From Phaeoceros laevis (Eukaryota > Anthocerotophyta > Anthocerotopsida > Notothyladales), in the NCBI GenBank assembly GCA_049999765.1, contig JBNGIQ010008548.1, positions 52,223 to 98,613 of the forward strand: a DNA stretch of 46,391 bases, in the 5' to 3' direction. A program made the position numbers and the translations under genes. Of the stretch, positions 42,770-46,391 are shown piece after piece (position 1 is the stretch's first letter; the number at the start of each line of letters is the position of its first letter). Under the pieces are notes generated by a model, which did no database searches, was not told the DNA's origin, and saw only the letters and a list, made by a program, of their open reading frames with translations.

Positions 42770-42824
42770 GCGAGAAGAAAATGCCAAGCGAAACAGTTCC
42801 GCCACCTACCTGCTATTGGTCACG

Positions 42825-42908
42825 CTAGTGTGTGATCATGCACAACTAGTGTGTGATCATGCACAACTAGTGTGGGATCATGCACAACTAGTGTGTGATC
42901 ATGCACAA
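42825..42908 (+). repeat. Four tandem 21-base units downstream of PPR gene 3
   Basis: The unit CTAGTGTGTGATCATGCACAA is repeated four times with a single change, about 55 bases after the PPR stop codon, so it probably lies in the 3' untranslated region. Each unit contains the palindrome TGATCA. The 21-base period keeps an open frame (LVCDHAQ) that overlaps the PPR end in another frame and is not considered coding. Confidence 0.9.
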
Positions 42909-43225
42909 CTGGTGGTTCAGTCAGCGGGTTTGGTTTACATTTCCCAGTCTCACAGTGGCACTCGCACTAGGCAGTGGTTACTCAGGGTAGCCCTTGAAAA
43001 TGGCGACGGTGTTACTGTCCAAGAACTCCTCTAGGACTTCATACTGTGGCAAACACTTGGGAGAAGCGTTGCCCCCTCGGGAGGTCCCACAGCTAAGAAT
43101 CGGATTGAAGCAGTCTCAACAAGGGACAAGCTCCGATACAAGCTCCGACTAGTTTCAAGGAAGCTCCTTTCTAGACAGTCGCAGCACGTTGACGTTTAAC
43201 ACTTCCTAGGCCCCTACAGTATTTC
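42909..43225. other. Spacer between PPR gene 3 and the RING-PHD pseudogene
   Basis: No recognisable feature. Confidence 0.4.
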
Positions 43226-45085
43226 CATGAGATCTTTGAGAAGTCCAACGCGAAGGGCGTGTATTTGATCTTGTGTGAAAGGGCTACATCCCGGTCTACT
43301 TGCAAAGAAAAAGGGAAAGGATGTACAGAATTCGAACTACCCAGCTCCTCAACAGACCGTAAAGTCAGAGAAGCACTGTTAGCTACTGGTCTGCTGTCTG
43401 ACTCTGATTCTGATTCACCTCGTAGAGCCTTGTCTACAAGCTCAGTCCTTGCTGGCGAGACTAAGGAAGACAATCCACCTCCCAGTGACTATGGTGGCTC
43501 ACCTTCAACCCTTGTTCCAGCATGAGAGTGATACTGTTATCAGCCAGGCACCACAGGAAACTCACCAGCAACAGCAGGAGTTTCTCTCGGCTTAAATGGA
43601 GAGCAGCCAACACTAGGAGCTGAGATGTTTTGTTCCTCGCCTCTTTATTTGGATAAAGATTTTGGTTTGAATGTTGAAGACGTATTAGCTCCAATGGTTA
43701 TTGGCCACACAGCCAATACAGCACACAAGGATGGGACTTCAAAGGTTAAAGTTCTGCTGACGACTTTCAACAAGTTCAAGCACGCTGGCTCAACAGAAGC
43801 AGAAGCAGAAATTGAAAAACCAGCGAAGGTGGTTGAAGATATTGCCCTAGTTGAAGCACTTGGTAGTGCTCCTGAAAATGCAGAACAGGCCTGTAGAGAT
43901 ACTTCAGGTGAACCCACGACGCAGGAAATAGGAGTGGTAAGTTCTCAATGTTTGACCATGGACCCAAACCAGCTAGAGGCTGTCACGAAGCCTGAACATG
44001 GTAAGGAACCCAATCTCACTGAACTGAGGACTGCATCGTCTCAAGTTGAGGAGAATGTATCTCCAACCTCTGCAAAGGATGTCAAGTTCGGTGAGCCACC
44101 AGCTCCACTTGTCCCCTCAGATTGTGGCAAGCTTACCTTGGAAGAGACACAGGCACATGGGAGTACTACTCAGGTTTGTACCAGAGAGGAAAGAGATCTG
44201 ACTGGCGAGGGTGATGTGGATGAAGCTTGGCAAGTTTCCCAATCTTAATTGCCGCTTTGAAGAAGTCAGAAGTAGGGTTCTGAAAACGAGTGCAGGTGTG
44301 TTAAACAAGCTCCTTACCAAGTATCCTAGCTGAGGTGTAAAGGACCCTGAGGCCAGTTGCGTAACAATGGGGAGTCTAGACGTGGAATGCACAGTGAGTG
44401 AGAAGGAGGAGAGGGAGCAGAGTGTAGATGAATGTGGTGTTGCTGATCAAGTGAAGCTAAAGGGACAAACCCATCTGTACAGAAACAGGAACTCATTCCA
44501 TTTTCTTTCAGTTTTTTCCCAGGGCTACAATTGGATAAACATGGGTTGTAGCCGAGACAGGCACTGTGTGTGAAAAATGTGCAGGTACATGCATATGTGC
44601 AGGAGCATTTGAGGCCGCTGTACAAGAGTGGAGTTATCACTTCCAAGGAGTACCAGCGGGCAACCGTCATGCAGTGTCAGCCAGGGGCGAAGTCTGTCGC
44701 ATTTTTTGCATCGGAGGGCAGCAAGGTGGAGAAGCTTGCAGAAGATTATCTCCAGGCGTTCATGCAACGAAAGAGTTAATCAGTGCTGTTGGGATAGAGA
44801 GACATTATTTGGTGCATAAGCAAGAAAGCAAAAATACGATAATTGGTTGTGGTTGAGCAGGAGGTGAGCGATACTTTTTTTATGTACTCATGATCATAGG
44901 ATGGTTTTGGAACTGCTCCTGAGAGTTTTCACCTGGCCAGTAAAAGGCCTAAGCCTGTTAGGTGTATGGGTTGAATTCAATCATCTGGGTAGGGCTGCTC
45001 TGTGGCTAGCGTCATCTCTCATTTGCTATCTTTGTGCTGTGGATCATAAGTTGTGCAAAGTACTGGCCCGAATGTGGTGCAGGTG
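43226..45085 (+). pseudogene. Partial, frame-broken copy of the RING-PHD (PHRF1-like) gene
   Basis: The copy begins within the equivalent of exon 12 (CATGAGATCTTTGAGAAGTC, matching 26149) and runs past the stop of exon 13 into the 3' flank (matches up to about 28380). Amino-acid similarity is high ([33 protein letters not shown]). The frame is broken by stops or indels at about 43523, 43540, 44247 and 44333, and the last exon has lost about seven residues. RING and PHD exons are absent. It arose by segmental DNA duplication, since intron sequence before the last exon is kept. It lies 16 kb from its parent in the same orientation. Confidence 0.92.
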
Positions 45086-45250
45086 GAGGAGGAGTAGAAG
45101 GAGAGGCCCACAGCCAGATCGTTGACCATGGTGGCCACAGCGGCATCGCTGCCCAGGTGGTGAACAATGATCACACTAGAAAAAGGCTCAATTAAAAGAT
45201 CCGGATTTGGGCTTGCAACATAAGGCTTTTTCGATATAAGGCTTTTTCCG

Positions 45251-46391
45251 ATGGACTTGCAACATGATCAGGTCTCCAACTCGTTATCACCTCAAATGAC
45301 GTCAGACGGTTTCAAGGCATTTCAGGGTCTGACCTCTCACCCAGCCCTTTTATCAGGTGGCCAATCTCCAAACCTGTCACCTAGGATGGGGCACTCATCT
45401 ATCTATGAGGTCTCAAGCCATGTGGACACAAATGGGCATGAGGTTTCGCATCGACGCACTTCCTTGTTGCCAAATGCGTCTCCCCCACCCTCTCCTCATT
45501 GGTCTCCACAGCCACCAACTGCACCTGTGGTGTCATGTCCAAGGAAGTGGAGAAGAGGTTCAGTCCTTGGAAGGGGTTCGTTTGGAACAGTATATGAGGG
45601 TCACAACGTGTGAGTTTCAACACCTTCCCCTACATGCTGAAAGTGAGGGTTGATTTATTTTCCTGTTTAAAATACTTTGAAGTAGGCTACGGTGTGCTAT
45701 CTATTCTTGCATTGATAATGTAGCTGGAGATGGTTTGGGCAGCGCATGAATGCTCTTAGCATGCTGGCCCTGGCTTGGTGGTACATTTCGGAGTGGTTGT
45801 ATCGTAAGACATTTTCATATCAGAAAAGACCTGCTGGGTCCTTGTAGATGGTCAAGGTGGATTGGATTGTTGACTCAACCCTTAGCTCATGGCAGTTATC
45901 TACTAATATTCTTGCAGAGATACAGGGGGCTTCTTTGCAGTGAAAATAAGTGACGTGGAAGATATCTCAGAAGCTGTGCGACAGGTATGGTGCTAGTGTT
46001 CAGAAATTCGATTTAGGTGTTGTTAGATTTGTTTTCCAGTTCTAAAGTGACCTGGAGTACCTGCTGAGTTAATCTCTCTGCTTGTGGCAGGAAGTCTCCC
46101 TTCTATCTGAGCTCAGCCATCCAAATATTGTGCAGTACTTGGGAGCTTCTGTGGTACAGTTCTTAGAACCTCCGTTTTATCCTAGCCAACCTGATCTTGA
46201 AGCTGGGCATATCGAGAGTTTGATTTCTGGATTGCGTACAGGAGGGGGAGCACTTGTACATCTTTTTGGAGCTTATGAAACTAGGCTCACTGCAGTCGCT
46301 TCTCAAGACCTACAAGTTTTTTGATGAAGCAACGACACAGATGTACACACGGCAGATCCTTCAGGGTCTTTTATTTTTGCATCAGCAGAAC
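45251..46391 (+). CDS. MAP kinase kinase kinase, 5' part (cut by window end)
   Basis: Visible exons: 45251-45609, 45918-45984, 46091-46153 and 46242-46391, the last truncated by the window. A Ser/Pro-rich N-terminus precedes a protein kinase domain. The Gly-rich loop is LGRGSFGTVYEGHN, the ATP-binding Lys lies in FFAVKISDVED, and the alphaC Glu lies in QEVSLLSELSHPNIVQYLGA. The hinge region is EGEHLYIFLEL, and QILQGLLFLHQQN stops just before the expected HRD loop. These phrases fit the plant MEKK subfamily, which starts MAPK cascades in stress and development. ATG 45251 is the working start; an acceptor-like CAG at 45269 means a further upstream exon is possible. Regulatory domains cannot be judged. 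Confidence 0.88.

Noticed and set aside
42825-42908. CRISPR-like array
   Set aside because: The units are directly adjacent with no spacers, in a plant nuclear sequence.
42684-43034. Frame with repeated LVCDHAQ peptides
   Set aside because: It overlaps the end of PPR gene 3 in another frame, and the peptide repeat is just the translation of the 21-base tandem repeat.
1-46391. tRNA, rRNA or other structural RNA genes
   Set aside because: Reading both strands I found no convincing tRNA cloverleaf (no paired B-box context) and no rRNA or snRNA sequence.

Overview
The window is nuclear DNA of a land plant. Genes carry many short GT-AG introns (mostly 80-200 bases), the pentatricopeptide-repeat (PPR) genes are nearly intronless, and it encodes the chloroplast ferredoxin-thioredoxin reductase catalytic subunit, a sucrose-phosphatase and plant-type organelle RNA-editing PPR proteins. 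One PPR protein has features I recall for the DYW:KP class, which is linked to U-to-C editing and reported from hornworts, ferns and some lycophytes. That class, gene compactness and a COMM-domain gene suggest a seed-free plant, perhaps a hornwort or lycophyte. The species cannot be fixed from sequence alone.

Layout. 1-2.1 kb: relic of a LINE-type retrotransposon. 2.1-7.1 kb: tandem PPR pair on the minus strand; the downstream copy keeps an intact DYW deaminase domain, the upstream copy has lost it. 7.9-22.3 kb: compact housekeeping block, SGF29 (-), sucrose-phosphatase (+), ETF-ubiquinone oxidoreductase (-), a small unknown membrane protein (+), FTR catalytic subunit (+), a Yae1-like protein (-) and COMMD4 (+). 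Three pairs here are head-to-head over 130-265 bases. 22.7-27.7 kb: a 13-exon RING-PHD (PHRF1-like) gene (+). 27.7-34 kb: a graveyard holding a rearranged CTD-phosphatase (CPL/FCP1-like) locus with two near-perfect fold-backs, a longer-range inverted repeat, a fragment of the neighbouring Roco gene and a decayed SF3A2 relic. 34.1-38.7 kb: a two-exon LRR-Roc-COR gene (-) ending in an animal-type caspase p20-p10 domain. 39-40.2 kb: possible ABC-transporter fragment and one copy of a dispersed repeat whose partner lies at 19.2 kb. 40.5-42.8 kb: PPR protein with an OSB-type PDF motif and a DYW:KP-like end. 43.2-45.1 kb: broken partial copy of the PHRF1-like gene. 45.3 kb to the end: 5' part of a MAPKKK gene.

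Most exciting item. The Roco gene joins ribonuclease-inhibitor-like leucine-rich repeats, a Roc GTPase, a COR segment and a complete caspase-like protease with both catalytic residues and the Arg pair of an Asp-binding S1 pocket. Land plants are generally said to have metacaspases and no true caspases. A single-chain sensor-switch-caspase would therefore be a candidate plant death or immunity receptor. Next come the PDF-PPR-DYW:KP fusion, a candidate U-to-C editing factor, and the CPL fold-backs, which look like a young hairpin-RNA locus.
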